A stretch of DNA of 64,000 nt from Acidobacteriota bacterium. GTDB taxonomy: Bacteria > Acidobacteriota > Terriglobia > Acidiferrales > UBA7541. The notes below the pieces were generated by a model. The model saw only the letters and a program-made list of their open reading frames with translations. It was not told where the DNA came from and searched no databases. The stretch spans positions 48,510-112,509 of the forward strand of contig QHYM01000100.1 of the NCBI GenBank assembly GCA_003223295.1, read 5' to 3'. This document shows, piece by piece, positions 19,427 to 28,749 of this stretch; position 1 is the first letter of the stretch; each line of letters opens with the position of its first letter. The position numbers and the translations under genes are program-made.

Positions 19427-21235
19427 CTATTCTTCGTCGGAGGAGGAAACTTTCAAAACTGCAAGGAACGCTTCCTGCGGAATATCGACTTGGCCGACGC
19501 GCTTCATGCGGCGCTTGCCTTCTTTTTGCTTTTCGAGGAGTTTGCGTTTGCGCGTGATGTCTCCGCCGTAGCACTTGGCCAACACGTTCTTGCGGATCGC
19601 CGCAACCGTTTCGCGCGCGATCACGCGGCTGCCGATGGCCGCCTGAATCGGCACTTCGAACATTTGCCGCGGAATCAGTTTCCGCAGGCGCGAGACGAGT
19701 TCGCGCCCGCGCTCGTATGCAAAATCGCGGTGAACAATGAGCGCCAGCGCATCCACCGGCTCGCCACCGACCAGCACGTCCAGCTTTACCAAGTCCGATT
19801 CGCTGTAGCCCGCAAGGTGGTAGTCGAGCGAAGCGTAGCCCCGTGAAGTCGATTTCAGCCGATCGTAGAAATCGAGCACGATTTCGTTGAGCGGCAATTC
19901 GTAAGTGAGCATCACGCGCGTCGGCGACAGGTACTCGAACTTGTTTTGCGTGCCCCGCTTCTCCTGGCAGAGCTGCAGGATTCCGCCGATCGAATCGTCG
20001 TTGGTGATGATCATGGCCTTGATGATCGGCTCTTCGATTTTTTGAATGTCGCTGGGATTCGGAAACTTCGCCGGGCTGTCGACTTCCGTCACTTCGCCGG
20101 TCACCCGTGTGATGCGGTAGCGCACGCTCGGCGCCGTGGTAATCAGGTTGAGCCCGAACTCGCGCTCCAATCGCTCCTGCACAATTTCCATGTGCAGCAG
20201 GCCAAGGAAGCCGCAGCGGAAGCCGAAGCCCAGCGCGACGGAATTCTCCGGCTCATAGAAAAACGCTGCGTCGTTCAACTGCAATTTTCCGAGGGCATCG
20301 CGCAGCGGCTCGTAATCATCGGCAAGCACGGGAAAAAGCCCAGCGAAGACCATCGGCTTGATGGCTTCGAAACCCGGCAGCGCGGGAGCCGGCCGATCGA
20401 CTTCGATCACCGTGTCGCCCATGCGCGCATCGGCAACGCGCTTGATGTTCGCGACGATGAAGCCGACGTCGCCCGCTTCGAGCTCTTCAAGCGCGACGGG
20501 CTTTGGCGTGAGCGTGCCAAGCTGCTCGGCTTCGTAGGTTTGGTCGCCGGCGACGAGTTTCACTTTTAGGTGATTCGTCACGCGTCCTTCTTTGACGCGC
20601 ACCAGAATCACGGCGCCACGGTAAATGTCGAACCACGAATCGAAAATCAGTGCCTGCAAAGGGTTTTCCGCGCTGCCTTTCGGGGGCGGTACACGCGCCA
20701 CAATCGCTTCGATAACGTCCTCGACGCCGAGGCCGCTCTTGGCGCTGATCATCAGCGCGTCATCGGCCGGAATCGCTAGCACGCTCTCGATTTGCTCTTT
20801 CACGAAGTCCGGTTGCGCCGCAGGCAAATCAATTTTGTTGATCACCGGAAGGATGGTGAGGTTGTGTCCCGCGGCAAGAAAAGTATTCGCGACGGTTTGC
20901 GCTTCTACGCCCTGCGAAGCGTCCACCACCAGCAGCGCACCTTCGCACGCGGAGAGCGCGCGGGAAACTTCGTAGGAAAAATCCACGTGCCCCGGCGTAT
21001 CGATTAAATTCAAGCGGTAGGTGTTTCCGTCTTTCGCTTTGTAGTGCAGGCGAATGCTTTTCGCTTTGATGGTGATGCCGCGCTCGCGCTCCAGGTCCAT
21101 GGAGTCGAGAACCTGCTCGTGCATTTCGCGTTCGGAAAGCGCACCGGTCATTTCGAGCAAGCGGTCGGCCAGTGTGGATTTGCCGTGGTCGATGTGCGCG
21201 ATGATGCAGAAATTCCGTATGAACTTTGGATCCAT
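19427..21235 (-). CDS. lepA: elongation factor 4
   Basis: [60 protein letters not shown]-terminal [28 protein letters not shown]. Confidence 0.98.
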   Translation of the reverse strand: MDPKFIRNFCIIAHIDHGKSTLADRLLEMTGALSEREMHEQVLDSMDLERERGITIKAKSIRLHYKAKDGNTYRLNLIDTPGHVDFSYEVSRALSACEGALLVVDASQGVEAQTVANTFLAAGHNLTILPVINKIDLPAAQPDFVKEQIESVLAIPADDALMISAKSGLGVEDVIEAIVARVPPPKGSAENPLQALIFDSWFDIYRGAVILVRVKEGRVTNHLKVKLVAGDQTYEAEQLGTLTPKPVALEELEAGDVGFIVANIKRVADARMGDTVIEVDRPAPALPGFEAIKPMVFAGLFPVLADDYEPLRDALGKLQLNDAAFFYEPENSVALGFGFRCGFLGLLHMEIVQERLEREFGLNLITTAPSVRYRITRVTGEVTEVDSPAKFPNPSDIQKIEEPIIKAMIITNDDSIGGILQLCQEKRGTQNKFEYLSPTRVMLTYELPLNEIVLDFYDRLKSTSRGYASLDYHLAGYSESDLVKLDVLVGGEPVDALALIVHRDFAYERGRELVSRLRKLIPRQMFEVPIQAAIGSRVIARETVAAIRKNVLAKCYGGDITRKRKLLEKQKEGKRRMKRVGQVDIPQEAFLAVLKVSSSDEE

Positions 21236-21480
21236 GTAGCTCGATTATCGCCCAGCTTTGCAATTGCTATTCGTTTTTTCAGTTACCGGCAGGAGCCGCT
21301 TCTTTTGAGGACAATGCGCCTCACGCAAGCAAAAACCGTGCCGAGTAAACATTCAGTTTGCCACAATTCGGAGTTCTGCGCAGCCGCAGAGAAAAGTTGC
21401 GGAGAAGCGTTGCCCCCCATCGGAAGGCGGGGGAGCAGGAGCGAAGCGCTAGTCGAAATGAGATGCGACTACGCCGCTAC

Positions 21481-23952
21481 TCATTCTTCGCGGAGGATTC
21501 GAACGGGCTCGATCCGCGTGGCGCGATAGGCCGGAATCATAGTAGCGAAGATGCCGACCATCAAAAGAAGCAGAGCGACGGCGGCAAAAGTGAGCGGATC
21601 GGTAGCGCGGACGCCGTAAATGAGAGAAGAGACGACGCGGCTGAGGGCCAGCGCGGCGGCGAGGCCAAGCGCGACACCGAGGAGGATCGGCTTCAAGCCA
21701 TCGGTGAGGATCATTCGAACGACGTCCTGGCGGGAGGCGCCGAGGGCGATGCGAATGCCGATTTCGCGCACGCGTCGGCGAACGGTATAGGAAAGAACAC
21801 TGTAAATACCAACCGCGGCAAGCACCAACGCGAGCCCCGCGAAACAGGCGAGTAGAAGCATATTGAAACGTTGCGAGGAGACGGATTGAGTAGTCACGTC
21901 GTTCATGCTCATCACGTCGACCACAGGAAGGTCCGGCCCGACCTGATGGATGGCGCTGGTGACCGCGGATACGGAATTCATGGGATCGGAATTTGTGCGC
22001 ACCGTGAAAGTCATGCCGAAGGAGCGCCAGGGCTCACTAGGAGGAGCCGTGAGCTGCGCCAGCGCAACGTAAATCGTCGCCACCGGACGCGTCTCGTCCA
22101 GCGAATCGAGCTTTACATCACCTACAATGCCGACAACTTCGCGAACGACACCCGGGAAAAAGGTGAGAGTCAAGCGCCTGCCGAGAGGATCTTCATTGGG
22201 CCAAAAACGGCGGGCGAGAGAATCGCTGATGAGCGCCACGCCAGGCCTGCCCGCGGCATCAGAATCTGAGAAGTCGCGCCCTCTCAAGATCGGAATGTGC
22301 ATTGCGCGAGCGTAGCCGGGGCTGATCAGGCGAACGTCCACTTCAGGCTGCTCAGACATGGGCAGGACGGGGCGGCCTTCGATGGAAAAAGGCTGATGCG
22401 AGCCGCCGTCGCCGAGCGGCAAGCTATCGATAACGCCCACGGAATCGACTCCAGGAAGGGCCCGAATGCGCGTCAGAGCATCCTGGAAAAAACCAATCTG
22501 ACCAGCAGGAGAAGAATATCGGTTTGCAGAAAGCGGGACCGTCATGGTGAGCACATTGTGAGGGTCGAAACCCGGCTGGACTTTGCGCAGTTCCCAAAGG
22601 CTGCGGATCATGAGTCCCGCACCGATCAGCAACACCAGCGAAAGCGCAACTTCGGTGACGACAAGAAGGCGGCGCGTTCCGCCGCCGCGAGCATCAGAGC
22701 TGCCGCGGCTCTGGCCCTGTTTGAGGGCTTCGTTGACGTCGGCTCTTGTGAAGCGCACCGAAGGAATGAGGCCTGCCAGGACACCGGCGACAACAGAAAG
22801 AAGAAGAGTAAACGCCAGTACCTGGGCGTCCAGCGTGATGGGCATGAACTTTGGGATGCGATCGCCGAGAACCTTCACGATCAAAGTGATGCCGAAACGG
22901 GCGAGAAAGAGCCCGAGTGCTCCGCCCGCAACGGAGAGAAGCACGGTTTCGGCAAGGATCTGGCGCAGGACAACGAAACGAGAGGCGCCGAGGGCCGTTC
23001 GAATGGCGATTTCTTTGCGCCGCGCAAGAGTCTTGGCGAGGACGAGATTAGCGACGTTGGCGCAGGCAATGAGCAGAACAAACGCAACGGCCCCCAGAAG
23101 AACGAGCAGCGCGGGCCGCACATCGCCGACGAGCTGTTCGCGCAAAGGGACGATGATGGCGCCCCAGCCTTTGTCATCTTCGGGATATAGTTGTTCGAGT
23201 CGGGTGGAAATGGCGCTGAGCTCTGCTTGCGCCTGACGGATGTCGACGCCTTGCTTCAGGCGGGCGACCACCAGGTAATTGTGATTGCCGCGAACCGCGC
23301 GGGTCTCGTTGGACCACGCAAGTGGGACCCAGACCTTGGCCCAGCTTGGGAACTGGAACGTTTCCGGCATGACGCCGACGATGGAATAGGTTTCGCCATC
23401 AAGAAGGATGCTGCGGCCGACGATATCGCGATCGGAAGCGAAATGGTCGCGCCAGAAATTGTAACCGAGCAGGACGACGTGACCTTGGCCGGGGCGGTCT
23501 TCGTCAGGTGCGAACGTACGGCCCAGCAGTGGCTGGACACGGAGCAAAGGAAAAAAATCAGGAGCGACCGCCGCGGCTTGAATAGCTTCGGGACGCTCTT
23601 TTCCGCCGACGTTGAAGGACCGGAATCCGTAAGCGGCCATGTGTTCGAACGAGGAACTCTGGCTCCGCCAGTCGAGGTAGTTGGCCGGAGATACCGAAAA
23701 CATGGTCAGGCCGGGGAAACTCTTGGCTGGAGGAACGTGCCAGACCTGCATGATGCGGGAAGGGTCGTCGAAGGGTAGGGGACGGAGGAGAACGGCGTTA
23801 ACGACGGAGAAGATGGCGGTGTTGGCCCCGATGCCCAAAGCAAGCACTATAGCCGCTGCGGCGGAGAAACCCGGATTGCGGCGCAGGATGCGAAGGGAAA
23901 AGCGCAGGTCAGAAAGCAGGTCTCGCATGGCCATGGATACACTCCTGATCAC
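21481..23952 (-). CDS. ABC transporter permease of the acidobacterial ADOP/MacB-FtsX-like family
   Basis: DLRFSLRILRRNPGFSAAAAIVLALGIGANTAIFSVVNAVLLRPLPF; duplicated FtsX domains; VREIGIRIALGASRQDVVRMIL. Confidence 0.93.
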   Translation of the reverse strand: MIRSVSMAMRDLLSDLRFSLRILRRNPGFSAAAAIVLALGIGANTAIFSVVNAVLLRPLPFDDPSRIMQVWHVPPAKSFPGLTMFSVSPANYLDWRSQSSSFEHMAAYGFRSFNVGGKERPEAIQAAAVAPDFFPLLRVQPLLGRTFAPDEDRPGQGHVVLLGYNFWRDHFASDRDIVGRSILLDGETYSIVGVMPETFQFPSWAKVWVPLAWSNETRAVRGNHNYLVVARLKQGVDIRQAQAELSAISTRLEQLYPEDDKGWGAIIVPLREQLVGDVRPALLVLLGAVAFVLLIACANVANLVLAKTLARRKEIAIRTALGASRFVVLRQILAETVLLSVAGGALGLFLARFGITLIVKVLGDRIPKFMPITLDAQVLAFTLLLSVVAGVLAGLIPSVRFTRADVNEALKQGQSRGSSDARGGGTRRLLVVTEVALSLVLLIGAGLMIRSLWELRKVQPGFDPHNVLTMTVPLSANRYSSPAGQIGFFQDALTRIRALPGVDSVGVIDSLPLGDGGSHQPFSIEGRPVLPMSEQPEVDVRLISPGYARAMHIPILRGRDFSDSDAAGRPGVALISDSLARRFWPNEDPLGRRLTLTFFPGVVREVVGIVGDVKLDSLDETRPVATIYVALAQLTAPPSEPWRSFGMTFTVRTNSDPMNSVSAVTSAIHQVGPDLPVVDVMSMNDVTTQSVSSQRFNMLLLACFAGLALVLAAVGIYSVLSYTVRRRVREIGIRIALGASRQDVVRMILTDGLKPILLGVALGLAAALALSRVVSSLIYGVRATDPLTFAAVALLLLMVGIFATMIPAYRATRIEPVRILREE

Positions 23953-24205
23953 TTATTGCCTAGAGGCCGTGACATACATTAGAACGAGAAAAGGCGGGTA
24001 AATGTTTCTTGTGAATATTATTGCCTGAACCCAGCTTGCACAGTTCACGGCGGTGGGCTATTTTCACCAAACTGACCCAGTACCGAAACCTGTCCTGCTT
24101 GACGGTTATTGGCCCCCGACATAGAGTTCCCGGAACCGCTGACTTCATTGCGCGTCATCAACCGCAGAGAAATCGCTGACGCGGCGAACTCGGGAAGAGG
24201 GGAAC

Positions 24206-25525
24206 TTGGGAAACCAGGCGAGCGCCGCCGAGAAATCTTTCGAGGGCAAAACGATCCGGAAGCTGCAGATCCGGCTGATTCCGTTCCTCTTTGTGCTTTA
24301 CGTGGTCGCGATGATCGACCGCATCAATATAGGCTTTGCCGGGCTGACGATGAACAAGGACCTGGGCCTCAGCAGCCAGCAGTTTTCCATCGCGGCAGGA
24401 ATTTTTTTCATCGGGTATTTTCTTTTCGAAGTGCCCAGCAACTTGATTCTGCACAAAATCGGAGCGCGCGTCTGGATTGCGCGGATTCTATTGACCTGGG
24501 GATTCATCGCCTCGCTGACCGGGCTGGTGCAGAGCGTCCCTCAGTTGTACATTGCGCGTGTTCTGCTCGGATTTGCCGAAGCGGGCTATTATCCTGGAAT
24601 CGTCTTGTATCTGACGTATTGGTTCCCGCAGCGGGAACAGGCGCGAGTGCTCTCCCTCTTCCTGACGGGGTTTGCCGTGAACAGCATCGTGGGATCGCCG
24701 ATCTCCGGCTTTATTTTGGATCACGTGCACTGGCTGGGGGTGGCAAGCTGGCGTTGGCTCTTTATCCTCGAAGGAATTCCCGCCATCGCTCTCGGATTTC
24801 TTACCTATTCTGTGTTGCCAAACCGTCCGGGCGAAGCGAAGTTTTTGACCGGCGAGGAAAAGGAGTGGCTGCGAGCGGAGCTGGAGCGGGAAGATCAACT
24901 GAAAGTACAGCGAGGGAGGCAGTCGGCACTGGAAGGGATGACAAATCCGCGAGTATGGCACCTGGTGGCCATCTATTTCGCGATGATGATCGGGAGCTAC
25001 ACGCTGAGTTTCTTTGCGCCGCAACTCGTGAAGTCTTTGTCCAAGGAATATTCGAACAGTCTGACCAGCTACCTGGTGATGATTCCATACATCGTTGCGC
25101 TCGCCGGGATGGTCCTTGTCGGCCGCAGTTCGGATCGCCGGATGGAGCGCCGGTATCACGCGGCGACTTGCTTGGTGGTGGGAGGAATTGGGTTTTTGTC
25201 GCTGGGCTGGGTTCATTCTCCTTTTGTGACCGTGGCCTTGCTGTCGCTTCTGGCGCTCGGTTATTGCAGCTCCCTCAGCCCTTTCTGGGCGATGCCCAGC
25301 GAATTTCTGACGGGATTCTCTGCCGCCAGCGGAATCGCTTTAATCAATTCGGCGGGAAATTTAGGCGGGTTTTTCGGGCCGTCCTTGGTTGGCTTCATCA
25401 CGCAGAAGACTGGCACGCTGTACGGTGGCCTCGCGTTCGCTGGGGTTTCTTTGCTGATGGCCGCAACGCTTGTCTTGCTCCTTCCGAAAATTGCGCCCGT
25501 CCGAGTACCAGCGGAAATGCGGTGA
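24206..25525 (+). CDS. MFS transporter (anion:cation symporter-like)
   Basis: About 12 TM; VLYVVAMIDRINIGFAGLTMNKDLGLSSQQFSIAAGIFFIGYFLFEVPSNLIL typical of the ACS family. Confidence 0.92.
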   Translation: MGNQASAAEKSFEGKTIRKLQIRLIPFLFVLYVVAMIDRINIGFAGLTMNKDLGLSSQQFSIAAGIFFIGYFLFEVPSNLILHKIGARVWIARILLTWGFIASLTGLVQSVPQLYIARVLLGFAEAGYYPGIVLYLTYWFPQREQARVLSLFLTGFAVNSIVGSPISGFILDHVHWLGVASWRWLFILEGIPAIALGFLTYSVLPNRPGEAKFLTGEEKEWLRAELEREDQLKVQRGRQSALEGMTNPRVWHLVAIYFAMMIGSYTLSFFAPQLVKSLSKEYSNSLTSYLVMIPYIVALAGMVLVGRSSDRRMERRYHAATCLVVGGIGFLSLGWVHSPFVTVALLSLLALGYCSSLSPFWAMPSEFLTGFSAASGIALINSAGNLGGFFGPSLVGFITQKTGTLYGGLAFAGVSLLMAATLVLLLPKIAPVRVPAEMR

Positions 25526-25582
25526 GGCTTTGAACTGCAATGGGAGCTCCGTCGATTAATCTCGAGCGAGGAGACACGGACA

Positions 25583-26899
25583 ATGCTTGTGAACCGGCGT
25601 GAATTGCTCTATGGCATGGCTGTCGCGTGCGCTGCCATGTCTGAGTTCTCTGCGTTCCAGGAGAGACAAAACGGCCTGCGGATTAATGCCGCGCGACTGC
25701 AGAGGCGGCTTGAGGATCTCAGCGTCAACGGGCGGCCTGCCGGTGGGACATTTGCCGATGGCGTGAGCCGTGTGGCTTATTCGGATGCTGACGTTGGCGG
25801 GAGGAAATATGCGATGGCAGCGATGGGCGAGGCAGGGCTGAAGCCGCGCATCGATCCGGCTGGAAACATTTTTGGAGCACGCGCGGGGTCGGATGCATCA
25901 CTACTGCGCATTCTTTTTGGTTCGCACATCGATTCGGTGCCGAACGGCGGCAACTTTGACGGTGACCTAGGCTCCATGTCCGCGATCGAGGTGATGCGGA
26001 CTCTGGAAGAACATCACGTGGCCACGACGCATCCACTGGAGATGGTCATCTGGTCAAACGAGGAGAATCTGGTTGGCAGCGCGGGGGCTGGCGGAGGATT
26101 GGGTGAGGGTGTGCTCAATCGCGTGTTCAACGGCATCCGCGTGGAAGACGGCCTGCGCAGGATTGGAGGTGACCCTGCGCGGCTGGTGGAATCGCGTATC
26201 ACTCCGCACTCGTTTTGTTGCTATCTGGAGTTGCACATCGAGCAGGGCGGCACGCTCGACAAAGCCAAGATTCCGATTGGCGTGGTGGAAGGCATCGTCA
26301 GCATTGACGAATACGAGGTGGAGATTCACGGATTTGCGAATCACGCCGGGACGACTCCCATGCCGGAGCGGCGCAACGCTTTGCTGGCGGCTGCCAAGCT
26401 GATCGAAGTGGTGCAGGAAGCGGTGACGCGAGAGCCAGGGCGCCAAGTGGGAACGGTTGGGCAGTTGCAGGTTTTTCCGAATGCTCACAACGTTGTGCCG
26501 GGTTTGGTGAAACATACGATTGAGTTGCGGGACCTTTCCGCGGAGAAGATCGCCCGCCTGGGCGAGGAGATTCAGCGGCGGGCGCAAGAAATTGCACGTC
26601 AGACAGGAACGGAGATTCAAATCAAGAAAGTCGATCACGATCCGCCGGCGAATGCCGATCCCGGAATTCAGGCAAGAATCGAACAGGCCGCGGCTGGCCT
26701 GGGACTGAAAACAATGCGTCTGCCAAGCGGCGCGGGGCATGATGCGCAATGGATGGCTCGGCTGGCGCCGATGGGAATGATTTTTGTTCCCAGCCTTCGA
26801 GGGATTAGCCATTCGCCGAAAGAGCTTACCGCGTGGCAGGATTGCGCGAATGGAGCCAACGTGCTTCTGCAGACCATTCTTTCGCTCGACCAACTTTAA
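25583..26899 (+). CDS. M20-family Zn-dependent amidohydrolase (N-carbamoyl-L-amino acid hydrolase / allantoate amidohydrolase-like)
   Basis: FGSHIDSVPNGGNFDGDLGSMSAIEVM, WSNEE, ELHIEQGGTLDKAKIPIGVVEGIV, GFANHAGTTPMPERRNAL, PSGAGHDAQWMARLAPMGMIFVPS. Confidence 0.92.
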   Translation: MLVNRRELLYGMAVACAAMSEFSAFQERQNGLRINAARLQRRLEDLSVNGRPAGGTFADGVSRVAYSDADVGGRKYAMAAMGEAGLKPRIDPAGNIFGARAGSDASLLRILFGSHIDSVPNGGNFDGDLGSMSAIEVMRTLEEHHVATTHPLEMVIWSNEENLVGSAGAGGGLGEGVLNRVFNGIRVEDGLRRIGGDPARLVESRITPHSFCCYLELHIEQGGTLDKAKIPIGVVEGIVSIDEYEVEIHGFANHAGTTPMPERRNALLAAAKLIEVVQEAVTREPGRQVGTVGQLQVFPNAHNVVPGLVKHTIELRDLSAEKIARLGEEIQRRAQEIARQTGTEIQIKKVDHDPPANADPGIQARIEQAAAGLGLKTMRLPSGAGHDAQWMARLAPMGMIFVPSLRGISHSPKELTAWQDCANGANVLLQTILSLDQL

Positions 26900-27146
26900 T
26901 GCCAAAACCAGTGTGATTAAGCATCCGTTTCTTTAACCGCTGTCTGGCGACGCAATAGTTGCACCGACGATCAAATACGGGAAAACACGGATAGACAGGT
27001 TGCCGGTGTTTTTCCTACATTTTGTTTTTCGCTGAACCGGCGAGGTCCGGTGTCCCTGGCAAGTTGGGGCGGTGTTGGAGCGCAAGAGGAACGAACATAA
27101 CCTCGGCAGCTGGTTTTGTGTGTCCATCTACTTGGCAGGAGGATCT

Positions 27147-27908
27147 ATGGGGTCTGCACCGCGCTTGAAGGCACAAGATCTCCAGACGGCTCCAGTTTTG
27201 TCAAAGGAGAGCAGGGTTCAGCCGATCTATCTCAATGGGGAATACCTGGCCAGGAATCCGCTGTGGCACCTCGAAGAATCCGAGTGGAAAGCCGTTCAAA
27301 TCACACGCATGCTCCAAAAGAACGGAGTATCTCCCGCGACGGTGTGCGACGTGGGGTGTGGTGCCGGCGAAGTGCTCAGGCAACTTCAGAAGACATTAGG
27401 CAACGACTGCAAGCTGTATGGATATGACGTCTCGCCGCAGGCCATCGATATAGCCCAGCGTAGAGCTAATGAGCGACTACATTTTTGCCTTGCCGACTTT
27501 TGCAGTGTTGAAGGGGCATGGTTTGACCTCATTCTGGCTTTGGATGTCTTTGAGCATGTTGAGGACTACTACGGCTTCCTGCGCCAACTGAAAGCCAAGG
27601 CCCGCTACAAGATCTTTCATATTCCGCTGGATATTTCTGTACAAACTATCTTCCGCAAAAATGGCCTCTTGAAGCGTCGCTATCTCCACGACCATCTTCA
27701 CTTTTTCAGCAAAGAAACGGCTCTACAGGCTTTAAAAGACGCCGGCTATGAGGTGCTCGATCACTTTTACACGGCGCGCGCCATCGAGCTTGGCGACGCC
27801 CTTGGCCAACGGCTTCTTAGAGTGCCGCGCAGACTCTGTTTTGCTATCCACCATGAACTCACCGTCAGGATGCTCGGCGGCTATAGTCTTCTAGTCCTCG
27901 CCCGCTGA
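27147..27908 (+). CDS. class I SAM-dependent methyltransferase
   Basis: VCDVGCGAGEVLRQLQ...LYGYDVSPQAIDIAQRRA...DLILALDVFEHVEDYYGFLRQL. Confidence 0.88.
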   Translation: MGSAPRLKAQDLQTAPVLSKESRVQPIYLNGEYLARNPLWHLEESEWKAVQITRMLQKNGVSPATVCDVGCGAGEVLRQLQKTLGNDCKLYGYDVSPQAIDIAQRRANERLHFCLADFCSVEGAWFDLILALDVFEHVEDYYGFLRQLKAKARYKIFHIPLDISVQTIFRKNGLLKRRYLHDHLHFFSKETALQALKDAGYEVLDHFYTARAIELGDALGQRLLRVPRRLCFAIHHELTVRMLGGYSLLVLAR

Positions 27909-27977
27909 CGCGAGCATCATCCTTCCAGAAAGCGGGACGACGGGTTAGTCCGTCTAAGGGTTGGGAGGAAACCTCGA

Positions 27978-28511
27978 ATGATCAAACGAGCATCGATTCT
28001 TCTATTTTTGCTGTCGGCGATTCCAGTTCATGCGCAGGACAAAAAACCGACGACCTTGAGAGAGGTTTTGCTGGCGGAATTGAAGTCTACGCACGGTGTG
28101 GAAGATTGGTTCGTACCCGCGAACATTGCGGTGAAAGGTTTGACGGCGGAGCAGGCAAGCTGGAGCGACGGCAAGGGAAACCACTCGGTCGGCCAGTTGG
28201 CGTACCACCTGGTGTTCTGGAATCGCCGGAATTTCCAAGCTCTCAAAGGCGAGAAGCCGGAGAAATTTAGCGGCAACAACGACGAAACGTTCGACAAGTT
28301 CGACAGCAAAACCTGGAATGAAACGGTCCAGCAGCTCGACAACGTCATGAACGAACTGGAAAAGTGGGTGGAAACCGCCGACGAGGCGAAATTGAAGGAG
28401 TCTGCCCAAGTGTTCACCCACATCAGCACGCACAATGCATATCACATCGGCCAGATCATTTACGTTCGCAAAGAGCAAAGTTCCTGGGACCCCAAGAACG
28501 GCGTTCGATAG
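27978..28511 (+). CDS. secreted DinB-family protein
   Basis: Signal peptide; HSVGQLAYHLVFWN and HISTHNAYHIGQIIYVRKEQ (DinB metal-binding His arrangement). Confidence 0.85.
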   Translation: MIKRASILLFLLSAIPVHAQDKKPTTLREVLLAELKSTHGVEDWFVPANIAVKGLTAEQASWSDGKGNHSVGQLAYHLVFWNRRNFQALKGEKPEKFSGNNDETFDKFDSKTWNETVQQLDNVMNELEKWVETADEAKLKESAQVFTHISTHNAYHIGQIIYVRKEQSSWDPKNGVR

Positions 28512-28749
28512 GCGCCGAAACTGTTACCCTAGTCTGGCCCTACAGACGGGTTGGAGTAGCCTCTTTCCCCTTGCTGCTTTTGCGGCGTTCGACAATCCAT
28601 TCCCTTGATGCATACCGCAACGCGGTTTGCGATGGGTTTTGTGCGCTTCCGATGGGCGGTATATAGTGGAAAATGACCGGCGCCCCTCACGTGGCGCGCG
28701 GTTCCACGAATTCAGCAAACAGCAAACGCCGCAAAGGCAATTCGAACGA

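Noticed and set aside
22297-23190. 297-aa plus-strand ORF
   Set aside because: Antisense to the ABC permease; His/Asp/Gly-rich shadow ORF.
24109-25533. 474-aa plus-strand ORF
   Set aside because: Out-of-frame overlap with the clear MFS transporter 24206..25525; Arg/Gly-rich shadow.
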